A stretch of 7,423 nucleotides of DNA from Sulfurimonas sp. (GTDB taxonomy: Bacteria; Campylobacterota; Campylobacteria; Campylobacterales; Sulfurimonadaceae). Shown here one piece after another: positions 1 to 6,088 of the stretch (within the stretch, counting starts at the first letter, position 1; each line of letters opens with the position of its first letter). The DNA is taken from assembly GCA_002733945.2 (NCBI GenBank), contig NVXO02000002.1, forward strand, positions 212,886 to 220,308, written 5' to 3'. The notes under the pieces are model-generated. The model saw only the letters and a program-made list of their open reading frames with translations. It was not told where the DNA came from and did no database searches. Made by a program: the position numbers and the translations under genes.

Positions 1-356
1 TGTGGTAATGGTGTAACATCTTTCATAAATGTTACACGGATTCCTTCGATAGCACCAACAGCTTTAACTGCAGTCTCACGACCTGAACCAGGACCTTGAA
101 CTTTAATACCAAGTTCTTTGATACCATGTACTTGTGCTTTTGCAATTGCATCTTCCGTTGCAGCTTGTGCAGCAAATGGAGTAGATTTTTTAGAACCTTT
201 AAATCCTAAAGAACCAGCAGAACTCCAAGCAATCATGTTACCCATTTCATCTGTAATTGTTACAAGCGTATTGTTAAATGATGCAGCAATGTGGCAGATA
301 CCACGTGCAATATTCTTTTTTACTACTTTTTTTCTAACAGCTTTTCTTTTTGCCAT
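1..356 (-). CDS. rpsK: 30S ribosomal protein S11, C-terminus cut off by the window
   Basis: The reverse strand reads [15 protein letters not shown] and continues into S11 signatures: [18 protein letters not shown], then [40 protein letters not shown], and [15 protein letters not shown]. About 118 of the roughly 130 residues usual for the family are present; the last ones lie outside the window. S11 is a platform protein of the small ribosomal subunit and contacts 16S rRNA near the E site. The ATG at 354-356 is preceded by an AAGGA at 365-369 that overlaps the rpsM stop, leaving 11 bases between the genes, so S13 and S11 are translated from one transcript. In related bacteria rpsD, rpoA and rplQ follow; that part is not visible. 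Nothing looks damaged. Confidence 0.97.
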   Translation of the reverse strand, partial: MAKRKAVRKKVVKKNIARGICHIAASFNNTLVTITDEMGNMIAWSSAGSLGFKGSKKSTPFAAQAATEDAIAKAQVHGIKELGIKVQGPGSGRETAVKAVGAIEGIRVTFMKDVTPLP

Positions 357-367
357 ACTATAATTCC

Positions 368-730
368 TTACGCAGCGCCGACAGTCTTACGTTTACCCTT
401 ACGAGTACGCGCATTTGTCTTTGTTTTTTGACCACGACATGGAAGACCACGACGGTGACGAATTCCTCTATATGAACCTAAATCCATAAGAGCTTTAATA
501 TCCATAGCTACTTTCTTACGTAAATCACCTTCAACCATATGGCTTTTACGGATTTCAGCAGTAATTGCAGCAACATCAGCTTCGTTTAATTCGAAAACTC
601 TTTTGTTATAGTCAATACCAGTCGCGTCTAAAATTAAACGTGAGGCATGGAGACCAATACCATAGACATACGTTAAACCGTATTCTATTCTTTTCTTTTT
701 AGGTAAATCAACACCAGATATACGTGCCAT
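368..730 (-). CDS. rpsM: 30S ribosomal protein S13
   Basis: The 120-residue product begins [20 protein letters not shown] and has the S13 helix-two-turn-helix region ([14 protein letters not shown]). It also has the conserved [19 protein letters not shown] stretch and the basic tail [12 protein letters not shown], which reaches toward tRNA in the P site. Length is normal for bacterial S13. S13 sits in the head of the 30S subunit and forms bridges to the 50S subunit. The ATG at 728-730 lies two bases after the rpmJ stop, and its Shine-Dalgarno sequence (AAGGA) is inside the last rpmJ codons, which suggests translational coupling. It belongs to the same minus-strand operon as rpmJ and rpsK. Confidence 0.98.
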   Translation of the reverse strand: MARISGVDLPKKKRIEYGLTYVYGIGLHASRLILDATGIDYNKRVFELNEADVAAITAEIRKSHMVEGDLRKKVAMDIKALMDLGSYRGIRHRRGLPCRGQKTKTNARTRKGKRKTVGAA

Positions 731-732
731 GC

Positions 733-846
733 TTATCCTTGTCTTTGTTTATGTTTTTTAACTTTGCAGATTACTCTTACAATGCCTTTTCTTTTGACAA
801 CTTTACAGTCATCACACATCTTCTTAACTGAAGCTCTTACTTTCAT
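733..846 (-). CDS. rpmJ: 50S ribosomal protein L36, zinc-binding type
   Basis: This 37-codon gene encodes [15 protein letters not shown] followed by a basic stretch ending [11 protein letters not shown]. Cys11, Cys14, Cys27 and His32 form the C-x2-C-x12-C-x4-H zinc site of the zinc-containing ('C+') form of L36. L36 is the smallest 50S protein and helps organise 23S rRNA. The ATG at 844-846 has a strong AAAGGA at 853-858 with six bases between. It is the first gene of the visible operon and stops two bases before rpsM. In many bacteria, as I recall including Helicobacter, infA lies directly upstream of rpmJ. Here the upstream DNA holds no infA; it is a structured leader and a promoter shared back-to-back with nrdD. 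Confidence 0.96.
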   Translation of the reverse strand: MKVRASVKKMCDDCKVVKRKGIVRVICKVKKHKQRQG

Positions 847-1012
847 AAGTCGTCCTTTGTTTGTACATCTTTACTGTTTTCAGGCTAGAAATATATAATT
901 TCTCACCAAAAGTTCACCTCACGGTGAGAATTAATTAACTTCGCCAATACTTTTATCTACACAGTATATATGAAGATAGAAATACTCTTTCGTTTTGTTA
1001 AAACAGTAAAGC
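847..1012 (-). promoter_or_regulatory. Structured 5' leader of the rpmJ-rpsM-rpsK operon
   Basis: The 322-base gap between rpmJ and nrdD has no coding gene. Read on the minus strand, it starts about where the transcript would begin with CTTTACTGTTTT (1011 to 1000). Its perfect 12-base complement AAAACAGTAAAG (880 to 869) ends 10 bases before the rpmJ Shine-Dalgarno. Inside this long stem, TTCTCACC (930-923) can pair with GGTGAGAA (907-900). That second arm overlaps a hairpin AGAAAT/ATTTCT (903-898 with 892-887), and a third small hairpin uses 927-923 with 918-914. These inner pairings exclude one another. The layout suggests an RNA element controlling the operon, for example ribosomal-protein autoregulation. 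I do not recognise it as a named family. Confidence 0.6.
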
Positions 1013-1020
1013 GGGTGGGA

Positions 1021-1026
1021 ATTATA
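1021..1026 (-). promoter_or_regulatory. -10 box of the rpmJ operon promoter
   Basis: A perfect TATAAT is read on the minus strand at 1026-1021, with an AT-rich, T-run-rich stretch upstream and no clear -35, as is common for Campylobacterota sigma-70 promoters. The next bases are TCCCACCCGC, strikingly GC-rich for this DNA. Transcription would start near 1016-1012, at or just before the first arm of the leader stem. Confidence 0.65.
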
Positions 1027-1084
1027 TCCAAAAGAATGTAAAAATTTTATTAATCCAAATTATTCATTTTATAAAGTTTTAAAA

Positions 1085-1102
1085 ATGACAAAATAATGAC
1101 AC
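1085..1102. promoter_or_regulatory. Direct repeat of TGACA/TGTCA half-sites, possible OmpR-family operator
   Basis: On the plus strand ATGACA occurs at 1085-1090 and again at 1096-1101, 11 bases apart, or one helical turn. On the minus strand this reads TGTCAT-TATT-TTGTCAT, the geometry of a PhoB-type box (two TGTCA half-sites, 11-base period). It lies between the divergent rpmJ and nrdD promoters, centred about 40 bases upstream of the nrdD -10. The regulator is unknown. AT-rich chance similarity is possible. Confidence 0.35.
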
Positions 1103-1132
1103 TTTTTCTTAAAACTTTTTAACCCATGCTCC

Positions 1133-1138
1133 TATAAA
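1133..1138 (+). promoter_or_regulatory. Probable -10 box of the nrdD promoter
   Basis: TATAAA lies 30 bases before the nrdD ATG and is preceded by AT-rich DNA with no convincing -35. A start site near 1145 would give a leader of about 24 bases that includes the Shine-Dalgarno AAGGAG at 1155-1160. I saw no NrdR-box pair or FNR box (TTGAT-N4-ATCAA) here. Confidence 0.5.
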
Positions 1139-1168
1139 CTAGCACTATCAATCTAAGGAGAAGTTTAT

Positions 1169-3292
1169 ATGACAAAGAGTAAATTTGTTGCTTTAATTTT
1201 AAAAAGAGATGGTTCTTATAAAGAATTTTTATCATATAAAATAGAAGATGCGATTAAAAAAGCTTTTAAAAGTGAAAATACAATATATGATGACTCTATT
1301 TTTGCTCATATTTTAGACAAGCACAAAAACAGAAGAATAATTGCTGTTGAAGATATACAAGACCTTATAGAACAGAGTCTGTATGAATCAAGATACTTCA
1401 ATGTTATGCGCTCTTTTATGCTCTATAGACATTTACACAAGATGCAAAGAGAGACAGAGATAGATGAGAGTACTACATATATCAACTCTACACAGACGGT
1501 AGAGGAGTATATAAATGGAAATGATTGGAGAATTAAAGCAAACTCAAACACAGGCTACTCAAACGCAGGACTAGTAAACAATAGTGCGGGAAAAGTCATA
1601 GCTAACTACTGGCTAGATAAGATTTACTCCAAAGAGGAAGGATATGCACATCGTAATGCTGATTATCATATTCATGACCTTGATTGCTTAACTGCTTATT
1701 GTGCAGGGTGGAGCTTAAGAATTCTTCTTGATGAGGGTTTTAACGGTGTGAGGGGGAGAGTTGAGAGTAGTCCTCCAAAACATTTTCGTGAAGCACTTGG
1801 ACAGATGGCAAATTTTCTAGGTATACTGCAGAGTGAGTGGGCAGGAGCACAAGCTTTTTCTTCTTTTGATACAAACTTAGCACCCTATGTTTTTAAAGAC
1901 AAATTACCATTTAAAGAGATTAAAAAAGCTATAAGAGCTTTTATTTACAACCTAAATGTACCAGCCAGATGGGGTCAGTCACCTTTTACAAATATTACAA
2001 TTGACTGGAGTGTACCAGATGACTTAAAAGATCAGATTCCTACCTCAAATGGTACACATTTATTAAAAAACTGTTTAGATGCGGAACTTTTAGATTTTGC
2101 AAAAGAGTGTGGCTGTGAAAAACTCGAAGATATGACCTATAAACATTTTCAAAAAGAGATGAACTCTATTAACAAGGCTTTTTATGAAGTAATGACAGAA
2201 GGGGATAAGAATGGTCAACCTTTTACCTTTCCTATTCCGACGGTAAACATCACAGAAGAGTTTGACTGGTATGGAGAAAACACAGACCTTCTTTTTGAAA
2301 ATACTGCAAAAATAGGCTCCTCATATTTTCAAAATTTTATAGGCTCTCAATATAAAAAAGATGAAAATGGAACATTAATCCCAAATGAAGATGCCTACAA
2401 ACCCGGTGATGTAAGAAGTATGTGTTGCAGACTCCAACTCGACTTAAGAGAACTACTAAAAAGAGGTGGTGGGCTTTTTGGAAGTGCCGAAATGACTGGG
2501 AGTATAGGTGTTGTTACACTCAACATGGCACGATTAGGATTTCTTTTCAAAGGAGATATAGAGGGTCTCTACCATAGACTCGATGAGCTTATGAATTATG
2601 CGAAATCAACCTTAGAGAAAAAAAGAATTTTTATACAAGATATGTATGAAAGAGGGCTTTTCCCCTATACAAAAAGATACCTCCCTGGCTTTAACAACCA
2701 CTTCTCAACCATAGGAGTCAATGGTATTAACGAAATGATTAGAAATTTTACAGATGATACCGACAACATCAGTTCGCATGAGGGTATCAAATTTTCAACA
2801 GAAATTTTAGAGTATATGAGAACAAAAATGATTGCTTTTCAAGAGGAGACAGGCAACCTCTATAACCTCGAAGCAACACCAGCAGAAGGGACAACTTACA
2901 GATTTGCTAAAGAGGATAAAAAAAGATATGGTAGTGCTATTGTCCAAGCAGGAGAAGATGAAAACATTTACTATACAAATTCATCACAAATACCTGTAAC
3001 TTTAACTGATGACCCTTTTGAAGCATTAGCACTTCAAGATGATTTACAATGTAAATATACAGGAGGAACCGTACTACATCTATATATGAAAGAAAAAATT
3101 AGTTCTGCTGAGTCCTGTAGAAAACTTCTAAAAAGTGTCATTACAAACTTTAGGCTCCCTTATATAACAGTAACCCCTCTGTTCTCTGTTTGCCCAAAAC
3201 ATGGTTATCTTTCAGGAGAACATGAATACTGTGTAAAATGTGATGAAGAGCTACTAACTAACTACATAGAAAAAAAACAAAAAGTTTCATAA
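1169..3292 (+). CDS. nrdD: Anaerobic (class III) ribonucleoside-triphosphate reductase, large polypeptide lacking the glycyl-radical loop
   Basis: This 707-residue protein reduces ribonucleoside triphosphates to deoxyribonucleotides by radical chemistry in the anoxic cytoplasm. Residues about 4-92 are an ATP-cone (LILKRDGSYKEF, VEDIQDLIEQ), which senses the ATP/dATP ratio. The catalytic barrel shows HDLDCLTAYCAGWSL (Cys178), PFTFPIPTVNIT, and RSMCCRLQLD (Cys419-Cys420, expected to include the thiyl-radical cysteine), then RGGGLFGSAEMTGSIGVVTL. The C-terminus holds a zinc site, Cys675-x2-His678-x9-Cys688-x2-Cys691, and stops 16 residues later. In ordinary NrdD proteins the glycyl-radical motif (RVxGYxRPV...) follows this zinc site in the same chain. 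Here it is absent and is found in the next ORF in another frame. ATG 1169 has AAGGAG eight bases upstream. The following glycyl-radical ORF and nrdG complete the operon. Confidence 0.95.
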   Translation: MTKSKFVALILKRDGSYKEFLSYKIEDAIKKAFKSENTIYDDSIFAHILDKHKNRRIIAVEDIQDLIEQSLYESRYFNVMRSFMLYRHLHKMQRETEIDESTTYINSTQTVEEYINGNDWRIKANSNTGYSNAGLVNNSAGKVIANYWLDKIYSKEEGYAHRNADYHIHDLDCLTAYCAGWSLRILLDEGFNGVRGRVESSPPKHFREALGQMANFLGILQSEWAGAQAFSSFDTNLAPYVFKDKLPFKEIKKAIRAFIYNLNVPARWGQSPFTNITIDWSVPDDLKDQIPTSNGTHLLKNCLDAELLDFAKECGCEKLEDMTYKHFQKEMNSINKAFYEVMTEGDKNGQPFTFPIPTVNITEEFDWYGENTDLLFENTAKIGSSYFQNFIGSQYKKDENGTLIPNEDAYKPGDVRSMCCRLQLDLRELLKRGGGLFGSAEMTGSIGVVTLNMARLGFLFKGDIEGLYHRLDELMNYAKSTLEKKRIFIQDMYERGLFPYTKRYLPGFNNHFSTIGVNGINEMIRNFTDDTDNISSHEGIKFSTEILEYMRTKMIAFQEETGNLYNLEATPAEGTTYRFAKEDKKRYGSAIVQAGEDENIYYTNSSQIPVTLTDDPFEALALQDDLQCKYTGGTVLHLYMKEKISSAESCRKLLKSVITNFRLPYITVTPLFSVCPKHGYLSGEHEYCVKCDEELLTNYIEKKQKVS

Positions 3293-3302
3293 GGAGTATA
3301 AA

Positions 3303-3455
3303 ATGAATCGCGAAGATATTTTAAAATTATTACATAATAAAAGACAAAAATGTATAGTGTACACTAGGGTCATGGGGTACCATAGACCTGTGGAGAGTTT
3401 TAACATTGGAAAAACAGCTGAGCATAGAGAAAGAAAACAGTTTGTTGAACAATAA
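3303..3455 (+). CDS. Separate 50-residue glycyl-radical polypeptide of the anaerobic ribonucleotide reductase
   Basis: The product starts MNREDILKLLHNKRQK and contains CIVYTRVMGYHRPVES followed by FNIGKTAEHRERKQF. This is the C-terminal glycyl-radical loop normally fused to NrdD; by homology the radical forms on Gly25 of RVMGY. It lacks the rest of the enzyme and must dock onto the 707-residue NrdD. Ten bases separate it from the nrdD stop. A Shine-Dalgarno AAGGAG (3291-3296) overlaps that stop, six bases before the ATG, so it is translated in its own right and its frame differs from that of nrdD. The 16-residue lead-in looks like an amphipathic helix. Its 3' part overlaps the start of nrdG. 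It resembles in concept GrcA/YfiD of pyruvate formate-lyase. A fusion by slippage or a sequencing error in an A8 tract upstream is the alternative. Confidence 0.88.
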   Translation: MNREDILKLLHNKRQKCIVYTRVMGYHRPVESFNIGKTAEHRERKQFVEQ

Positions 3456-4134
3456 ACTTATTTATGATATTACTCAGTTTACCCATTTAGATTATCCAGA
3501 CCATCTTGCTTGTATTTTTTGGTTTTCATCTTGTAATATGCAGTGTGATTTCTGTTATAACAAAGATATTGTTTATGCGAAAGGTGGTAATTTTAGTATG
3601 TACTATGCCCTAGAGTTTTTAAAAACTAGAGTTGGTCTACTTGACGGTGTTGTTCTCTCAGGTGGTGAAGCAAGCAGTTATAATTTAAAAGAGTTCTGTC
3701 TCAAAATAAAAGAGTTAGGTTTTTTAATAAAACTCGATACAAATGGAACGAACTATGAAAAAATTAAAGAGCTCGTACAATGCAACTTAGTAGATTTTAT
3801 TGCTTTAGATTATAAAGCACCTCACTATAAATTTACACAAATTACCAAATCAAATAAATTTTCTGAGTTCTCACAAACTCTTAACCTATTGATAAAAAGT
3901 GACATTGCCTATGAAGTCAGAACAACACTACACCCTGACCTACTCACATATAAAGATATAAATAATATCATAGAAGATTTAGTGCAGAGAGGATATACAA
4001 ATAGTTATTTTTTACAAGAATTCTTAGAAACACAAAATATTGGAAATATAAAACAATCTACTCAAAAGTTTCAATATAATCTACTCTCAAATAGACTCAA
4101 GGTTGAGTACAGATATAATACCCCTCATTCTTAA
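3406..4134 (+). CDS. nrdG: Anaerobic ribonucleotide reductase activating enzyme, radical SAM
   Basis: This iron-sulfur enzyme cleaves S-adenosylmethionine to make the glycyl radical on the reductase, here presumably on the separate 50-residue polypeptide. The core motif is SSCNMQCDFCYN, with Cys43, Cys47 and Cys50 (C-x3-C-x2-C) binding the 4Fe-4S cluster. It is followed by LSGGEAS for SAM binding, then LIKLDTNGT and FIALDYKAP. At 242 residues it matches NrdG2/PflA-like activases rather than the shorter E. coli NrdG. No in-frame ATG precedes the domain. TTG 3406 has GGAGAG eight bases upstream but overlaps the previous ORF by 50 bases. TTG 3445 overlaps by only 11 bases and puts LIYDITQF close to the N-terminus, as expected for the family, but has a weak Shine-Dalgarno. 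Both are possible. The 3' end overlaps the convergent regulator gene by 38 bases. Confidence 0.9.
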   Translation: MEKQLSIEKENSLLNNKLIYDITQFTHLDYPDHLACIFWFSSCNMQCDFCYNKDIVYAKGGNFSMYYALEFLKTRVGLLDGVVLSGGEASSYNLKEFCLKIKELGFLIKLDTNGTNYEKIKELVQCNLVDFIALDYKAPHYKFTQITKSNKFSEFSQTLNLLIKSDIAYEVRTTLHPDLLTYKDINNIIEDLVQRGYTNSYFLQEFLETQNIGNIKQSTQKFQYNLLSNRLKVEYRYNTPHS

Positions 4135-4783
4135 TATTTTTTAGTAATTTTTTTACTGTCTTGGTACGAAAGCGTTTCACAAAAGTTCTTAATCTGTTTT
4201 CATTTCCATTACTTCCCCAGAGTGCTTTTTGAATTACATCATTACTAACAATACCATGAGATTTTTCATCTCCCTTATATAAAAGCAGTTCTAAGAATAG
4301 ACTCTCGTTTTTTGATAAAAAAACATACCTTCCCTTCTTATAGAGACTCTTTTTTTCATAACTATATGTGAACTCTTCGCAAAGTTCTAGAAGATATTCT
4401 TGAAATCTATGTTTTAAGGAGCTAATATACTCAAGAACTTCTTCTGGGTCAAATGGTTTAATGAAGTATTTTACAACACCTATGTCAATGGCACTTAAAA
4501 GTTTATCCGTGTCACTATAAGCACTTAAAATAATAATAGGAGTGTTTGGATTTATTTTTCTGATTTCTTGTGCCAACTCTAAACCTGTCATTTTTGGCAT
4601 CATAATATCAGTTATAACAATATCTGGAGGATTTTTAATATACTCCTGCAGGGCATCTTTACCATTACTAAGCATAGTAAAACTATGAAAATCGTCCCCG
4701 ATAGCTCTATAAAGGAGTTGTGATAAACTCTTCTCATCTTCTACCAGTAAAATTTTTAAGGATTTCAAAAATCTACTTTTCAT
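4097..4783 (-). CDS. Two-component response regulator, receiver plus OmpR-like winged helix
   Basis: The 228-residue protein has an N-terminal receiver (about residues 8-125). It contains the acidic pair in LVEDE (Glu15-Asp16), phospho-acceptor Asp59 in VITDIMMPKMTG, Ser87 in IIILSAYSD and Lys109 in YFIKPFDP. The C-terminal part (about 150-226) resembles a Trans_reg_C winged helix: FLSKNESLFLELLL, then VIQKALWG, LRTFVKRFRTK and NEGYYI. It is therefore a DNA-binding transcription factor activated by phosphorylation. Its ATG shares ATGA with the stop of the kinase gene (4-base overlap), so the two are a co-translated pair. A modest AAGG lies nine bases before the start. The target genes are unknown; nrdD or the kinase operon itself are only guesses. 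The last 13 codons are antisense to the end of nrdG. Confidence 0.93.
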   Translation of the reverse strand: MKSRFLKSLKILLVEDEKSLSQLLYRAIGDDFHSFTMLSNGKDALQEYIKNPPDIVITDIMMPKMTGLELAQEIRKINPNTPIIILSAYSDTDKLLSAIDIGVVKYFIKPFDPEEVLEYISSLKHRFQEYLLELCEEFTYSYEKKSLYKKGRYVFLSKNESLFLELLLYKGDEKSHGIVSNDVIQKALWGSNGNENRLRTFVKRFRTKTVKKLLKNIKNEGYYICTQP

Positions 4784-5928
4784 ATTTTTGCACCTTCTTC
4801 AAGTGGCAGTCTTATTATAAAAGTTGTTGTATCTGTATGAGACTTGACATCCATTGAACCATAAAAACCTTTTTCACAAATCATCTTAGATATAAAAAGT
4901 CCTAAACCTGTCCCAACACTTGTATGCTTTGTTGTAAAATATGGCTCAAAAATCCTATAAATATTTTTCTCTTGTATACCACCAGCATTATCTTCTAGTT
5001 CAATAGAGAGTTCTTGCATATTTTTTTCTACTTTTATAGTAATGACTCTTTGGGTTATATCATTTTGTACAAAAGCATCTATAGAATTTTTCACTAAGTT
5101 AAGAATCACCTGCGAGAGCTCATTTGAGACTCCAACAACCACAATGTCTCTCCCCTCTACATTTATCTCGATTGTTTCGCTTACTATGAGTCTATCTAAG
5201 ATGTTTAAAGCATCCGCAATGCTCTCATTAACATTAAAAAGGTATCGCTTTTTTGATGGTTTAAAAAAATTACTAAAATCATCCATGGTTTGAGACATGT
5301 TTTGTATGATATTTTTACCTTCACAATAGAGTGCATCAACCTCATTCATTTTCCCCTTTAAAGCTGCTTTTTTCAGAGTAAATATCGTGAGGTTCAACTC
5401 CGTTAGAGGTTGTCGCCATTGGTGTGCTATATTTGCCAGCATTTCACCTAAACTTGCTAAACGCGACTGCCAAAACATCACCTGCTGTTTCTCTTCGTTT
5501 TTTGTAAGTTCCTCTTTTAAATGCCGATTTAACTCTTTGAGCTCTTCCTCTTTTTTCTCTAAAGCCTCTTTATAAAACATCTCTTTGGTAACATCGTAAC
5601 GAATCGCCACAAACTCTTCAATCACTTCATTCTCATTTAAAATAGGAATCACAGTAGTGTTTACAAAAAATGTTGTGCCATCTTTAGCTCTGTTTTTAAC
5701 GGTAGCCTTATATATATTTTTTGACATTATTGTTTGCCACAAATCTTTAAACTTTGCATCTACTACATCAGGGTGACGTACTATGTTATGTTTTTGAGAA
5801 ATAAGCTCCTCTTTTGTATACCCAGAAATTTTGCAGAATTCATCATTCACGAAAGTGATAACACCATTCACATCTGTTTTAGAGATAATATTACTTTTTT
5901 CAATAGCTTCTTGATAGAGATTTAACAT
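4780..5928 (-). CDS. Cytoplasmic PAS-domain sensor histidine kinase, Aer-like PAS
   Basis: The 382-residue protein has no membrane segment or signal peptide. Residues about 5-115 form a PAS domain: VNDEFCKISGYTKEEL, then NIVRHPDV (Arg51-His52-Pro53-Asp54) and VKNRAKDGT. These resemble the FAD-binding PAS of the aerotaxis receptor Aer, so a redox or oxygen signal is likely but unproven; the Aer-family Trp before the VKNR segment is Tyr73 here. A charged coiled coil (about 117-150) links to the H-box SLGEMLANIAHQWRQPL, with His169 as the phosphorylated residue. The ATPase core has LNLVKNSIDAF (N box), DNAGGI (G1), FEPYFTTK (F) and GTGLGLFISK (G2), so it looks active. The downstream regulator overlaps its stop by four bases. 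The start has only a weak Shine-Dalgarno. Confidence 0.93.
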   Translation of the reverse strand: MLNLYQEAIEKSNIISKTDVNGVITFVNDEFCKISGYTKEELISQKHNIVRHPDVVDAKFKDLWQTIMSKNIYKATVKNRAKDGTTFFVNTTVIPILNENEVIEEFVAIRYDVTKEMFYKEALEKKEEELKELNRHLKEELTKNEEKQQVMFWQSRLASLGEMLANIAHQWRQPLTELNLTIFTLKKAALKGKMNEVDALYCEGKNIIQNMSQTMDDFSNFFKPSKKRYLFNVNESIADALNILDRLIVSETIEINVEGRDIVVVGVSNELSQVILNLVKNSIDAFVQNDITQRVITIKVEKNMQELSIELEDNAGGIQEKNIYRIFEPYFTTKHTSVGTGLGLFISKMICEKGFYGSMDVKSHTDTTTFIIRLPLEEGAKI

Positions 5929-5945
5929 ACTTCATTTTAACAAAA

Positions 5946-5990
5946 CTAATCCCAAATTATACTGACTTCATACTCTTGTCTTGCATAGAA
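5946..5990 (-). pseudogene. Decayed copy of the C-terminal tail of the neighbouring zinc-ribbon gene
   Basis: On the minus strand these codons read FYARQEYEVSIIWD and a TAG stop, right after an in-frame TGA. The intact gene at 6089-6433 ends VVLNQEYGVSILWN. From the CAA codon to the stop, 25 of 33 bases agree, with several synonymous differences. Weaker similarity may continue up to about 6012 in a shifted frame. It looks like the broken 3' end of a paralogue or old duplication. There is no start codon or domain left, so it is not expected to be functional. Confidence 0.5.
5956..5961 (-). promoter_or_regulatory. Possible -10 box for the histidine kinase-regulator operon
   Basis: TATAAT is read on the minus strand 27 bases before the kinase ATG, followed by TTGGG. 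It lies inside the tail-like pseudogene remnant. The corresponding bases in the intact gene are TATTCT, so the remnant may have drifted into a promoter. No -35 is evident. Confidence 0.4.
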
Positions 5991-6088
5991 TCATATTTAC
6001 ACTGTATAATTCTACAAAAATGGAACTTTTTATGTTTCAACGCTATGTTGATGCTGGAGCAGATCAAGAGTGATATAGAAGTAAATAC

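Noticed and set aside
118..363. Plus-strand ORF opposite rpsK
   Set aside because: It is antisense to the conserved S11 gene and has no family features.
4143..4157. AGTAA-TTTTT-TTACT hairpin after nrdG as a terminator
   Set aside because: The stem is only five weak base pairs and lies inside the response regulator's coding sequence.
5042..5925. Three short plus-strand ORFs (5042-5293, 5387-5575, 5734-5925)
   Set aside because: All are antisense to the histidine kinase, whose domain motifs span the whole interval.
6020..6073. Plus-strand micro-ORF MELFMFQRYVDAGADQE with a TATAAT at 6005-6010
   Set aside because: The promoter-like box would leave almost no leader, there is no ribosome site, and the box lies where the decayed zinc-ribbon tail may extend on the other strand. 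Chance is more likely.
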